From Treponema sp. (GTDB lineage Bacteria > Spirochaetota > Spirochaetia > Treponematales > Breznakiellaceae), in contig WRMC01000003.1 in NCBI GenBank assembly GCA_009777335.1, positions 106,864 to 170,863 of the forward strand: a stretch of 64,000 nucleotides of DNA. Direction: 5' to 3'. The translations under genes and the position numbers were made by a program. The notes beneath the pieces are model-generated. The model worked only from the letters and a program-made list of their open reading frames with translations, had not been told where the DNA came from and did no database searches. This document shows positions 18,159-25,430 of the stretch, piece by piece (the first letter of the stretch is position 1; each line of letters starts with the position of its first letter).

Positions 18159-18392
18159 ATGAAAACCCTTACTTGTGATGTATGCAGGGGCATTATTAAA
18201 ACCCCCTTTATGGGGCGTAACTACTTCCATGTGGCTCACCGGGACCTCTGTGAATTCTGCCATGACAAGTTAGAATACCAACTTAAACCCATAGTCAGGA
18301 CCAAATTACCCTTCGACTACGATTGGTATAATAAGCTTGTTCAGGAATCCATCGAAAAGGCCGTTACCAAAGGCAAGTTCGACGTAAAGTAG
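18159..18392 (+). CDS. Small two-CxxC protein, unknown function
   Basis: 77 residues with an ATG behind GAGGAGTG. C-D-V-C (residues ~6-9) and C-E-F-C (~32-35) form two CxxC knuckles that probably bind zinc; the C-terminal half is charged and has no cysteines. It is followed 46 bases later by the FMN dehydrogenase and is likely co-transcribed with it. I do not recognise a named family. The clear ribosome site and zinc-knuckle spacing argue that it is a real gene. Confidence 0.75.
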   Translation: MKTLTCDVCRGIIKTPFMGRNYFHVAHRDLCEFCHDKLEYQLKPIVRTKLPFDYDWYNKLVQESIEKAVTKGKFDVK

Positions 18393-18438
18393 CTCCTTTT
18401 TTTAGGTTTTTTTTCTTCCTACTCAAGGAGTCGTTTCT

Positions 18439-19341
18439 ATGGCGGAAACTGCTAACGCAGGATTCTCGACAAAATTTACCAGGGATTATTTTGATTCTCT
18501 CCTGATTGAGCTGCGTCATATAGACGGTGTTCTGCCTTCCACCACCTTGGAACTCTACGGACATAGCTTTTCCACCCCCATCATGCTGGCGGCCCTCTCT
18601 CATCTGCAGAGGGTACACCCCGAGGGGATGGTGGAAGCTGCCCGGGGGATCAAGGCCGCCGACGCGGTCATGTGGACCGGCATGGGGGACGAGGCAGAAC
18701 TGGAGGGCATCGTTGCCACCGGGGCCAAGACCATCAAGATCATCAAGCCCTATGCGGACAACAAAGACATCCTTAAAGAGATGGAGCACGCCGAAAAATG
18801 CGGCTGCATAGCTCTGGGGATGGATGTGGACCATGCCTTTAACCGCAAGGGGGGCTATGACCTGATCCACGACCTCCATATGCGGCCCAAGAGTTTTAAG
18901 GAAATCCAAGAGCTAGCGGGGGCCACCAAGCTTCCCTTTATTATCAAGGGGGTCTTAAGCACCCTGGATACCAAAAAATGCCTGGATGCAGGGGTAGGGG
19001 GCATCGTGGTCTCCCACCACCACGGGCATTTTGATTATTCCCTGCCCCCCTTAAGGGTCCTTCCTTCGATTGCCCAGATCGTGAAAAAACAGATACCGAT
19101 TTTTGTCGACTGTTCCATAGACCGGGGCATGGATGCCTTTAAGGCCCTGGCCCTGGGGGCCGATGCGGTTTCGGCGGGGCGGATTATCATGCCTCCCCTG
19201 GGGGCCGAAGGGGCCGAGGGGGTCCGCAAACTAATCATCGAAATGACCGAAGAGCTAGCCGGGGCCATGGTTGCCACCGGATCCAAAGACATCCGTTCCA
19301 TAGACCCTTCTGTGATCTGGAGACCGGATAGACTCATTTAA
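18439..19341 (+). CDS. FMN-dependent alpha-hydroxy-acid dehydrogenase family protein
   Basis: 300 residues of TIM-barrel type. The C-terminal half carries the family signatures: I-I-K-G-V-L-S (catalytic Lys strand), G-G-I-V-V-S-H-H-H-G and the FMN-phosphate region I-F-V-D-C-S-I-D-R-G-M-D-A-F-K-A-L-A-L-G-A. Family members oxidise lactate, glycolate or similar 2-hydroxy acids, or isomerise isopentenyl diphosphate. The usual G-R/H pair before the FMN site reads S-H-H-H-G here, so the substrate cannot be stated. The next gene, yebC, starts 15 bases downstream. Confidence 0.78.
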   Translation: MAETANAGFSTKFTRDYFDSLLIELRHIDGVLPSTTLELYGHSFSTPIMLAALSHLQRVHPEGMVEAARGIKAADAVMWTGMGDEAELEGIVATGAKTIKIIKPYADNKDILKEMEHAEKCGCIALGMDVDHAFNRKGGYDLIHDLHMRPKSFKEIQELAGATKLPFIIKGVLSTLDTKKCLDAGVGGIVVSHHHGHFDYSLPPLRVLPSIAQIVKKQIPIFVDCSIDRGMDAFKALALGADAVSAGRIIMPPLGAEGAEGVRKLIIEMTEELAGAMVATGSKDIRSIDPSVIWRPDRLI

Positions 19342-19356
19342 GAGAGAGGAGTAAGC

Positions 19357-20097
19357 ATGTCTGGCCATAGTAAATGGGCTACAATCAAACACGCCAAGGG
19401 CGCCGCTGATGCCAAGCGGGGACAAATTTTTACCAAGCTAATTAAGGAAATTTCTATCGCCGCCAGGATGGGCGGGGGCAACCCCGATTCGAATCCCCGG
19501 CTGAGGACCGCGATGATCAAGGCCCGGGGCGCCAACATGCCCAAGGACAATATAGACAGGGCCATTAAAAAGGGAACCGGCGAACTCGAAGGGGTAACCT
19601 ACGAGGAGCTGAGCTACGAAGCTTACGGACAGGGCGGGGTGGCCCTTCTTATCGAAGTCCTGACGGATAATAAAAACCGGGCCGCCGCGGAGGTCCGCAA
19701 TATATTGAATAAGTCCGGGGGGCAGCTTGCCACCGCCGGTTCAGTGTCCCGGCTCTTTAAGCGCCAGGGCCTCATTACCCTGGACGGGGACAAGTATACC
19801 GAAGATGAGGTCATGGAAGTGGCCCTGGAGGGGGGCGCCGAGGATATCACCGCATCGGAGGGGATCATCGAAGTCACCACCTCCCCTGAGGATTTCGAAG
19901 CGGTGGTTAACGCCCTCTCTGAAAAGAGCTTCGAAACCATGAGCGCCCAAATTTCCATGGTGGCCGATATTGAAGTCTCTCTGGACAATGACGGGGTGTC
20001 CAAGACCCTGAAACTAATCGACCGGCTCGAAGAAAATGACGATGTGCAGAATGTGTACAGTAATATAAGTATCCCCGATGGGTACGAGCCGGACTAG
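19357..20097 (+). CDS. yebC: YebC/PmpR family protein
   Basis: 246 residues, the normal length. It opens with the invariant M-S-G-H-S-K-W-A-T-I-K-H and continues with K-G-A-A-D-A-K-R-G and D-N-I-D-R-A-I-K-K-G-T-G. Family members have been described as DNA-binding regulators and, more recently, as translation factors that help ribosomes over difficult stretches. It sits directly before ruvC, a very common bacterial arrangement, and overlaps it by 20 bases. Confidence 0.95.
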   Translation: MSGHSKWATIKHAKGAADAKRGQIFTKLIKEISIAARMGGGNPDSNPRLRTAMIKARGANMPKDNIDRAIKKGTGELEGVTYEELSYEAYGQGGVALLIEVLTDNKNRAAAEVRNILNKSGGQLATAGSVSRLFKRQGLITLDGDKYTEDEVMEVALEGGAEDITASEGIIEVTTSPEDFEAVVNALSEKSFETMSAQISMVADIEVSLDNDGVSKTLKLIDRLEENDDVQNVYSNISIPDGYEPD

Positions 20098-20605
20098 GCG
20101 GCCTTCCCCAAAGACCCGCCGTATCATAGGGGTTGACCCGGGCCTGGCCTCCACGGGCTGGGGGGTGGTGGACTACGCGGAGGGCCGCCTCCGCTACATA
20201 GCCCACGGCTGTATCCCCACCTCCAGCAAGGACGAGCGGGGCGCCCGGCTGGTGATCATCTATAAGACCTTTAACGAGATTCTCGATACCTATAGTCCCA
20301 CCGAAGGGGCCATGGAGAATCTCTATTTTGGCAGGAATATATCAAGCGCCATGATGGTTTCTGAGGCCCGGGGGATCCTTCTTCTGGCCCTGAGCCAGAG
20401 GGGCCTGGAGGTCAGGGAGCTGACCCCTAATGCGATTAAACAGGCCGTGGTAGGGGTTACCAGGTCAGATAAGAAGCAGATCCAGGAGATGGTCCGGTTC
20501 CTGCTGGCCCTTCCGGAGCTGCCAAAACCGGACCATGCTGCCGATGCCCTGGGGGCGGCGATCTGCGCCGCCCATTCCAGTTCCCTTAGTAGTTTACCGC
20601 CCTAA
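20078..20605 (+). CDS. ruvC: Holliday junction resolvase RuvC
   Basis: 175 residues. The acidic catalytic set is present: Asp in I-I-G-V-D-P-G, Glu in M-E-N-L-Y-F-G-R-N, and the Asp pair in D-H-A-A-D-A-L near the C-terminus. RuvC cuts Holliday junctions in complex with RuvAB; ruvA and ruvB are not in this window. The start overlaps yebC by 20 bases, and its 3' end overlaps the convergent rubrerythrin gene by 20 bases. Confidence 0.95.
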   Translation: MGTSRTRRPSPKTRRIIGVDPGLASTGWGVVDYAEGRLRYIAHGCIPTSSKDERGARLVIIYKTFNEILDTYSPTEGAMENLYFGRNISSAMMVSEARGILLLALSQRGLEVRELTPNAIKQAVVGVTRSDKKQIQEMVRFLLALPELPKPDHAADALGAAICAAHSSSLSSLPP

Positions 20606-21128
20606 GCTCAAAATAACTCTGGGGGTGTATGCAGACAGGGCATTGCCGGGGAGCTTCTTCCCCGTCGTGGATGTGCCCGCAGTTCCGGCAGATCCAGACC
20701 GACTTGCTCTTTTTGGCAAACACTTCCCCCTCCTGGATGTTCTTTAAGAGCTTCAAGTACCGCTCTTCGTGCTCTTTTTCGATCTTCCCCACCGCCTCGA
20801 ACAGAAAGGCGATGTCTGTAAAACCCTCGTCTTTGGCTTCCTGGGCCATGCGGCTATACATCTCGGTCCATTCTTCCCTCTCCCCCTCTGCGGCGGCCCG
20901 CAGATTCTCAATGGTGGGAGGTATATCCCCGCCGCAGAGGAGCTTAAACCAAAGCTTGGCATGCTCCTTTTCATTTCCGGCGGTTTCCTCGAAGAGGGCC
21001 CCTATCTGTTCGTAGCCTTCCTTCTTCGCCTTGGAGGCAAAGTAGCTGTACTTGTTCCTTGCCTGGCTCTCACCGGCAAAGGCCTCCCTTAAATTCTGCT
21101 CAGTCTTGGTTCCTGCAATCTGTGCCAT
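20586..21128 (-). CDS. Rubrerythrin (1)
   Basis: 180 residues. The ferritin-like diiron domain supplies E-A-F-A-G-E-S-Q-A and G-N-E-K-E-H, repeated as K-I-E-K-E-H. A C-terminal rubredoxin-type centre has C-R-N-C-G-H-I-H and C-P-V-C. Rubrerythrins reduce hydrogen peroxide in anaerobes using rubredoxin or NADH-linked donors. It is the last gene of the run rubredoxin-like / ferredoxin-like / rubrerythrin, but a perfect palindrome in the 52-base gap suggests its own control. Confidence 0.94.
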   Translation of the reverse strand: MAQIAGTKTEQNLREAFAGESQARNKYSYFASKAKKEGYEQIGALFEETAGNEKEHAKLWFKLLCGGDIPPTIENLRAAAEGEREEWTEMYSRMAQEAKDEGFTDIAFLFEAVGKIEKEHEERYLKLLKNIQEGEVFAKKSKSVWICRNCGHIHDGEEAPRQCPVCIHPQSYFELRAVNY

Positions 21129-21149
21129 ATCATTCTCCTTGAATTAGTA

Positions 21150-21170
21150 TTATTAGCAATCTGCTAATAA
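21150..21170. promoter_or_regulatory. Palindromic operator candidate upstream of rubrerythrin 1
   Basis: TTATTAGCA and TGCTAATAA form a perfect 9-bp inverted repeat with a 3-base centre, 22 bases upstream of the rubrerythrin ATG. No T-run follows, so an operator is more likely than a terminator. The PerR encoded at 22269 is the obvious candidate regulator. Confidence 0.5.
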
Positions 21171-21180
21171 GGTTTCCTGG

Positions 21181-21669
21181 TTACACAAAGGCCAGTTTAT
21201 GGAGGAGCAGCTCCGCCGCTTCCCGGGGAAAGCCGGGCTCCGCCTCCTTGCTCATGGCCAGGAGCAATTTTCTTACGTTAAAACTCTGGGGCAATAGATA
21301 CCCCGATTCCCGAATGAGGTCTTCGGCCATCTTCCGGTTCGAAAGGCTGAGGGCCTCGGCAAACTGGCGGACCACAGGGCTCGCGGCCTTCTGGGCGCAC
21401 TCCTCGGCTATGCCCTCCTGGATTAGCTTACTATAGGCCAAAAATCGCTGGGCCTGGATAACCGCCTCCTCCTTGGGCTGCTGGGGCGGATATTCCAGGG
21501 GGATCATCGATATGGCCCCCATGGGACAGGCGTGGACGCAGACCATGCAGCCGGAGATGCACTTATCCACGTCGATGATGCTGTTCTCTGTGTCGGTGGC
21601 CCCGGTGGGGCAGACATAGAGGCACATGCAGCTCTTGTCACAAAGATCGATATTCCTGTAGGCAGGCAT
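21181..21669 (-). CDS. Ferredoxin-like 2[4Fe-4S] protein with helical C-terminus
   Basis: 162 residues from ATG 21669, which has GGAGGG upstream and overlaps the preceding stop as TAATG; the frame is open further but those residues overlap the upstream gene. Two cysteine clusters are visible: [12 protein letters not shown] and [13 protein letters not shown]. The first is slightly irregular (CxxxCxCxxxC). About 100 helical residues without cysteines follow. It probably moves electrons to the rubredoxin or rubrerythrin partners encoded on both sides. Confidence 0.82.
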   Translation of the reverse strand: MPAYRNIDLCDKSCMCLYVCPTGATDTENSIIDVDKCISGCMVCVHACPMGAISMIPLEYPPQQPKEEAVIQAQRFLAYSKLIQEGIAEECAQKAASPVVRQFAEALSLSNRKMAEDLIRESGYLLPQSFNVRKLLLAMSKEAEPGFPREAAELLLHKLAFV

Positions 21670-22193
21670 TAGTATACCCTCCTTTCGACGGAAACTAACA
21701 TACGGCGGGGCACCTTGCAGACCGGGCATACCCTGGGCCTCGAGTCCCCCAGGTAAATAAATCCGCAGGTCTGGCAGACATAGATGCTGGTGTTTTCCAG
21801 CATGGCCTCACCCTCTTTGGCATAACGGCGGTAGAGGGAGCGCATCATGGTGCTGACCTTTTCGGACCAGACGATGGACCTCTGGGCTCCCCGGTCTCCC
21901 TGCTTTTGGGCCGCCTCTTTGGCCGAGGGAATCCAGCTTCCCATGTCCAGATCGAGCATCCGGGAGGCCCTGGTTAGGGGGCTCTCGGCCCTGAGGGCTT
22001 CCTGGCCCGGGTCTTTGAGGCAGCTCCTTTGGCTCTTAAAATACTCCGCCAGGGTAGTAAAAGCTTCCTTCTCGGCATTGAGCCTTTGCTTTTCGCAGCC
22101 CCGGGCCAGGTTAGAGCAGACCGCAGACACTTCTTCATAGGAGAGATCCAGTATTTTCTTATATCCTCCTACGGTATTTGTATGTTCATCCAT
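21669..22193 (-). CDS. Rubredoxin-domain protein, rubrerythrin-like
   Basis: 174 residues. The C-terminus has a rubredoxin-type centre, C-Q-T-C-G-F-I-Y and C-P-V-C-K-V-P (residues ~140-165). The N-terminal 130 residues are helical, but the full set of rubrerythrin E-x-x-H ligands is not seen, so a diiron site may be absent or degenerate. It starts the operon with the ferredoxin-like gene and lies 75 bases downstream of perR. Probably a peroxide-stress electron carrier. Confidence 0.72.
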   Translation of the reverse strand: MDEHTNTVGGYKKILDLSYEEVSAVCSNLARGCEKQRLNAEKEAFTTLAEYFKSQRSCLKDPGQEALRAESPLTRASRMLDLDMGSWIPSAKEAAQKQGDRGAQRSIVWSEKVSTMMRSLYRRYAKEGEAMLENTSIYVCQTCGFIYLGDSRPRVCPVCKVPRRMLVSVERRVY

Positions 22194-22268
22194 ATCCTTA
22201 CTCCATGAGAATAATAACTGCCCGTCAAAAAAAGGACGAGGCTAACATTTTTGTTAGGAAAACTTTAT

Positions 22269-22691
22269 TTACTTTTTCTTATTTTTTTGACAGGACAGGC
22301 AAATTCCAGTGAACACGATATCGTGTCTATCAACCATAAGGCCGTATTTTTCCTGTATGGCCTGGTCTATGTCACCGTGATATTCTATGTCCACATCTAC
22401 AATATTTTCGCATTTATTACATTTAAAGTGATGATGCGGCATGGTTGACCTGTCATACCGTTCCAGGCCGCCCGGCAGTACCACCTGCCGAATGAAACCT
22501 CCTTCGGCTAGGTGCCGTAAGTTGCGATACACCGTTGTACGGCTGATCGCAGGATGTTCCTTTTGCACTTCAGTCCATACCTCCTCTATCGTTGGATGTG
22601 TGTTCATTTTTTGCAATTCTGCCAGGATAATCCGCCTTTGCACCGTGTTTCTCCCCATGGGCAATATCTCCTTATCTGGTATCATTGTCAA
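22269..22691 (-). CDS. perR: Fur-family peroxide regulator (PerR-like)
   Basis: 140 residues. A winged helix occupies the N-terminal half (R-T-T-V-Y-R-N-L-R-H-L). The metal sites are H-H-H-F-K-C-N-K-C and a distal C-L-S-C, the structural zinc site of Fur/PerR. It fits PerR better than Fur because of its genomic partners: rubrerythrin, rubredoxin-like and ferredoxin-like genes downstream. It would repress these genes until peroxide oxidises the iron-bound form. The choice between PerR, Fur and Zur is an inference from context. Confidence 0.82.
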   Translation of the reverse strand: MTMIPDKEILPMGRNTVQRRIILAELQKMNTHPTIEEVWTEVQKEHPAISRTTVYRNLRHLAEGGFIRQVVLPGGLERYDRSTMPHHHFKCNKCENIVDVDIEYHGDIDQAIQEKYGLMVDRHDIVFTGICLSCQKNKKK

Positions 22692-22733
22692 TAAGAAATA
22701 TATAGCAATTAAGAGTAATTGTCAATAGGAAAT
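22684..22733. promoter_or_regulatory. 16-bp direct repeats over the perR promoter (operator candidate)
   Basis: ATTGTCAATAAGAAAT (22684-22699) and ATTGTCAATAGGAAAT (22718-22733) differ at one base and start 34 bp apart, about three helix turns. They cover the -10/start region and the -35 box. This is the right geometry for cooperative autoregulation. Confidence 0.45.
22697..22725 (-). promoter_or_regulatory. Sigma-70-type promoter of perR
   Basis: On the minus strand TTGACA (22725-22720), 17 bases and TATATT (22702-22697). The -10 ends five bases before ATG 22691. The near-identical 16-mers at 22684-22699 and 22718-22733 overlap both boxes. Confidence 0.6.
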
Positions 22734-22738
22734 GAGAA

Positions 22739-24487
22739 TTATTTAATAAAAAGTTGTGCTATCTGGTTTACCAGGCCGCCGGTTAAGAGGGCCCCCCCGA
22801 CGGTAGCTGCGGCAATACCCAGGGCTACCTTCATCTTAAATTCCTTATAGAGGATGGCAAAGACCGAGATGCAGGGGAGGTACATGAGGGACACCAGGGC
22901 CCCCACATAGGCCTGAAGGCTGCTGAGGTCCAGGGCCAAGAGGGGGGCCACCGACATCTCCCGGCGGATTATGCCCAGCAAGAGGGCCATGACCGCCTCG
23001 GGGGGCATACCCAGCCAGGTGCCTATCAGGGGCTGGGCGGCCCTGGCCAGACCCTCCAAAAGACCGGTCTCGCTCAAGAGGGCCGCCAGGACCACCGCCA
23101 CCAGCATGGGGGCCTCGGCCTCGTAGATGAAGTGCTTCATCCGGGTAAGGAGCTTTCTTCCGTAGGCCCTGGGGTTGGGCAAGAGCAGGTTAGGGACCTC
23201 CAGGATCAGGGGGTCCACACGGCCTTTAATGAGCTTCCCCGTGGCCAGGGCGATGCTGACAAAGAGGACAAAGGAGGTGATCAGCATGAGGGGAAGCATC
23301 CACCAGGCATAGGCCGAGAGGAGGCTGATGATGGCCCCGGTCTGGGCTATGCAGGGAATGGCAAAGCAGATGGCGGTGGTGATGATGATCCTTTCCTTTC
23401 GGGAGGTGGCGGTCCTGGAGCTTAGGATGGCCGGCACTGCACAGCCATAGGCCAGGAGGATGTGGATGAGGCTCCCTCCCTGGATGCCCGCCTTTCTCAT
23501 GAGGTTGTCAAAGAGGACCGAGAGGCGAGGAAGAAACCCCGTATCCTCCAGGAAGGTAAAGACAATGTAAAAAACCAGTACATAGGGAAAGATAAGGGCC
23601 AGGATCCATTCGAAGCTGATCGCAAAGATCCCGTACTCCCCTATGAGGATGTTCAGAAAAACCCCTGGGGGTATAAAGCGGCTAAAGAGGTCCTGAAAGA
23701 AGGGGACGATGATCTCTTCTACCAGGGGAAGGAGGAGGGTCTCGTGGAGGAGCTGGCGGCCCAGGCCCAGGATGACCCCTATGCTCAGGGCCATGACCAC
23801 CAGGGCAATGGGGATCCCCGGAAAGGGTTTTATCATGGCAAGACTGAGCCTTTCGAGGAAACCGGGCCGGGCTTCCAGCCCCTGGCTGACCCGGTTCTTG
23901 ATCTCCCTGGCCCGGCCCCAGATGTCCTGATGGCTGGTTCCCCCGGCAGGGAGCTCCTTTGCCAGGACCTCTTCCAGCCGGCTCACCAGTTCTTTGAGGC
24001 CCTCGCCCCTCACCGCCACGGTGGCGGTCACCGGCGAACCCAGCTCCGCCTCCAGGGCCTGAGAGTCTATGCCTATGCCCCGCCTCTGGGCCACATCGTT
24101 TAGGTTAAGGGCATAGACCAGGGGGATGCCATAGCCCTGGAGTTCCAGGGCCAAAGCCAGGTTCCGTTCCAGGTTGGTCGCATCCAGGACGAAGATGATG
24201 GCCCTGGCTCCTTCTTGTATGGTATTAAGGCTTAGCTCCTCGGCCGGCGAGGCGGGCTTTAGGGAATAGGTTCCGGGGAGGTCCAGGAGCCGGTACCTAT
24301 TCCCCCCTATGGTGCAGGGCCCCTCGGTGTACTGCACCGTGGTCCCCGTGTAGTTGGAGCTAATGGCATGGACCCCGGTGAGCTCCGTAAAAATGACGCT
24401 CTTGCCCACATTGGGGTTCCCCACCAGGAGTATGTCCCTGGAGTTTTTTATGCTCTGTGGGTCCAGGCCCTGCCGCATATCACCCAT
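22739..24487 (-). CDS. feoB: Ferrous iron transporter FeoB (compact form)
   Basis: 582 residues, shorter than enterobacterial FeoB. The N-terminal G domain has G1 G-N-P-N-V-G-K-S (residue ~23), G3 D-L-P-G-T-Y-S and G4 N-L-N-D. From residue ~215 there are two Gate-like membrane blocks with about eight hydrophobic segments (G-C-A-V-P-A and I-R-R-E-M marks). It imports Fe2+ across the inner membrane. feoA ends 3 bases upstream, and perR follows 47 bases downstream with its own promoter. Confidence 0.94.
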   Translation of the reverse strand: MGDMRQGLDPQSIKNSRDILLVGNPNVGKSVIFTELTGVHAISSNYTGTTVQYTEGPCTIGGNRYRLLDLPGTYSLKPASPAEELSLNTIQEGARAIIFVLDATNLERNLALALELQGYGIPLVYALNLNDVAQRRGIGIDSQALEAELGSPVTATVAVRGEGLKELVSRLEEVLAKELPAGGTSHQDIWGRAREIKNRVSQGLEARPGFLERLSLAMIKPFPGIPIALVVMALSIGVILGLGRQLLHETLLLPLVEEIIVPFFQDLFSRFIPPGVFLNILIGEYGIFAISFEWILALIFPYVLVFYIVFTFLEDTGFLPRLSVLFDNLMRKAGIQGGSLIHILLAYGCAVPAILSSRTATSRKERIIITTAICFAIPCIAQTGAIISLLSAYAWWMLPLMLITSFVLFVSIALATGKLIKGRVDPLILEVPNLLLPNPRAYGRKLLTRMKHFIYEAEAPMLVAVVLAALLSETGLLEGLARAAQPLIGTWLGMPPEAVMALLLGIIRREMSVAPLLALDLSSLQAYVGALVSLMYLPCISVFAILYKEFKMKVALGIAAATVGGALLTGGLVNQIAQLFIK

Positions 24488-24490
24488 CGT

Positions 24491-24736
24491 TTAGGACTCC
24501 TGTACCCTGATCCCCTGGGCTACCTCTTTGCCCAGGGCCAGGTCAAAGGCTCCCTCGACCCTCAAAAGAACCGGTCCCCCCAGGGCATAGCGGTTCTGCA
24601 GTTTCACCTGGGTCCCGGCTCTAAGGCCCATATTCTCGAGGAGGGGAATGGGAGGCACCGAACAGAGGAAGAAGGTCCCCCCCTGCCTAGCCTCATATAG
24701 ATTTCGGCTATCCTGTGTTTGATCGACCCTCGTCAT
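24491..24736 (-). CDS. feoA: Ferrous iron transport protein FeoA
   Basis: 81 residues with an SH3-like FeoA fold: L-L-E-N-M-G-L-R-A-G-T near residue 30 and V-E-G-A-F-D-L-A-L-G-K-E-V-A. FeoA is a cytoplasmic partner of FeoB. It is the first gene of feoAB and lies behind a promoter overlapped by two inverted-repeat operators that resemble DtxR/IdeR iron boxes. Confidence 0.9.
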   Translation of the reverse strand: MTRVDQTQDSRNLYEARQGGTFFLCSVPPIPLLENMGLRAGTQVKLQNRYALGGPVLLRVEGAFDLALGKEVAQGIRVQES

Positions 24737-24766
24737 GGAAGAACCCCCTGGTATAAGACATTGGTA

Positions 24767-24807
24767 GTTAGATTAGACTAACTATCTACAAGTTAGCCTA
24801 TTCTAAC
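24767..24807. promoter_or_regulatory. Two DtxR/IdeR-like operators upstream of feoA
   Basis: GTTAGATTAGACTAAC (24767-24782) and GTTAGCCTATTCTAAC (24792-24807) share the form GTTAG-N6-CTAAC and start 25 bp apart. On the gene strand the second reads GTTAGAATAGGCTAAC, close to the DtxR-type consensus TTAGGTTAGGCTAACC. It sits in the spacer and -10 of the promoter, where a bound repressor would block transcription. No DtxR-family gene is in the window. Confidence 0.6.
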
Positions 24808-24818
24808 TCCTCTGTCAA
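24790..24818 (-). promoter_or_regulatory. Sigma-70-type promoter of feoAB
   Basis: TTGACA (24818-24813), 17 bases and TAACTT (24795-24790) on the minus strand. The upstream iron-box-like inverted repeat overlaps the spacer and -10, and the other lies just downstream of the expected start point. Confidence 0.55.
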
Positions 24819-24826
24819 TACCTGGT

Positions 24827-25378
24827 TTATTCTTCAGCCTTGTTGGTGGCCCGGATCTCGAAGAAGGCCTTGGGGTATTCGCAGACCGGGCAGAGCTCCG
24901 GCGCTTCCTTTTCGATTATGCCGTGGCCGCAGTAATCGCACTGCCAGAGAATAGTGTCATCGTGGGGGGCCACCAGGCCCTGCTCCAGGCCATCCAGGAG
25001 CTTCCTAAACCGGTCCCCATGTTCCTTTTCGATCTTTCCTATGGATTCAAATAGAAAGGCCAGCTTTTCAAAACCCTCTTCCCGGGCGGTCTGGGCAAAC
25101 TCGGCGTACATCTCATTATGTTCAAAGTCCTCGCCCTCCATGGCGTCCCTCAAGTTCTCCCTGGTGCTGGGGATTTTTTCGCCATGGAGGAACTTGAACC
25201 AGATCTTGGCATGTTCCCGCTCGTTCCCCGAGGCCTCCCGAAAGATGGTCCCCAGAAGAGGGTAGCCCTCTTCCTCAGCCTTGTCGGCGTAGTACATATA
25301 TTTGGTGTGGACCTGGGACTCCCCCGCATAGGCGGTCAGTAAATTTGCTTCGGTCCTGGTACCCTTTAGTTTTGCCAT
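24827..25378 (-). CDS. Rubrerythrin (2)
   Basis: 183 residues, paralogous to the protein at 20586. Diiron motifs are A-Y-A-G-E-S-Q-V and G-N-E-R-E-H, then K-I-E-K-E-H. The rubredoxin-type centre is C-D-Y-C-G-H and C-P-V-C. It is a peroxide reductase. The ATG follows AAGGAGTGAGG. It lies upstream of feoA but the 90-base gap holds the feoAB promoter, so it is probably transcribed separately from its own promoter in the 52-base gap shared with murE. Confidence 0.94.
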   Translation of the reverse strand: MAKLKGTRTEANLLTAYAGESQVHTKYMYYADKAEEEGYPLLGTIFREASGNEREHAKIWFKFLHGEKIPSTRENLRDAMEGEDFEHNEMYAEFAQTAREEGFEKLAFLFESIGKIEKEHGDRFRKLLDGLEQGLVAPHDDTILWQCDYCGHGIIEKEAPELCPVCEYPKAFFEIRATNKAEE

Positions 25379-25430
25379 TCCTCACTCCTTCTGGACATAT
25401 ACTTTTTTACCCATCATACTATCCCTCATC

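Noticed and set aside
22242..22257. CTAACA/TGTTAG inverted repeat between perR and the rubredoxin-like gene
   Set aside because: Only 6-bp arms and an awkward distance to the T-run; it could be a weak terminator or operator but is not strong enough to call.
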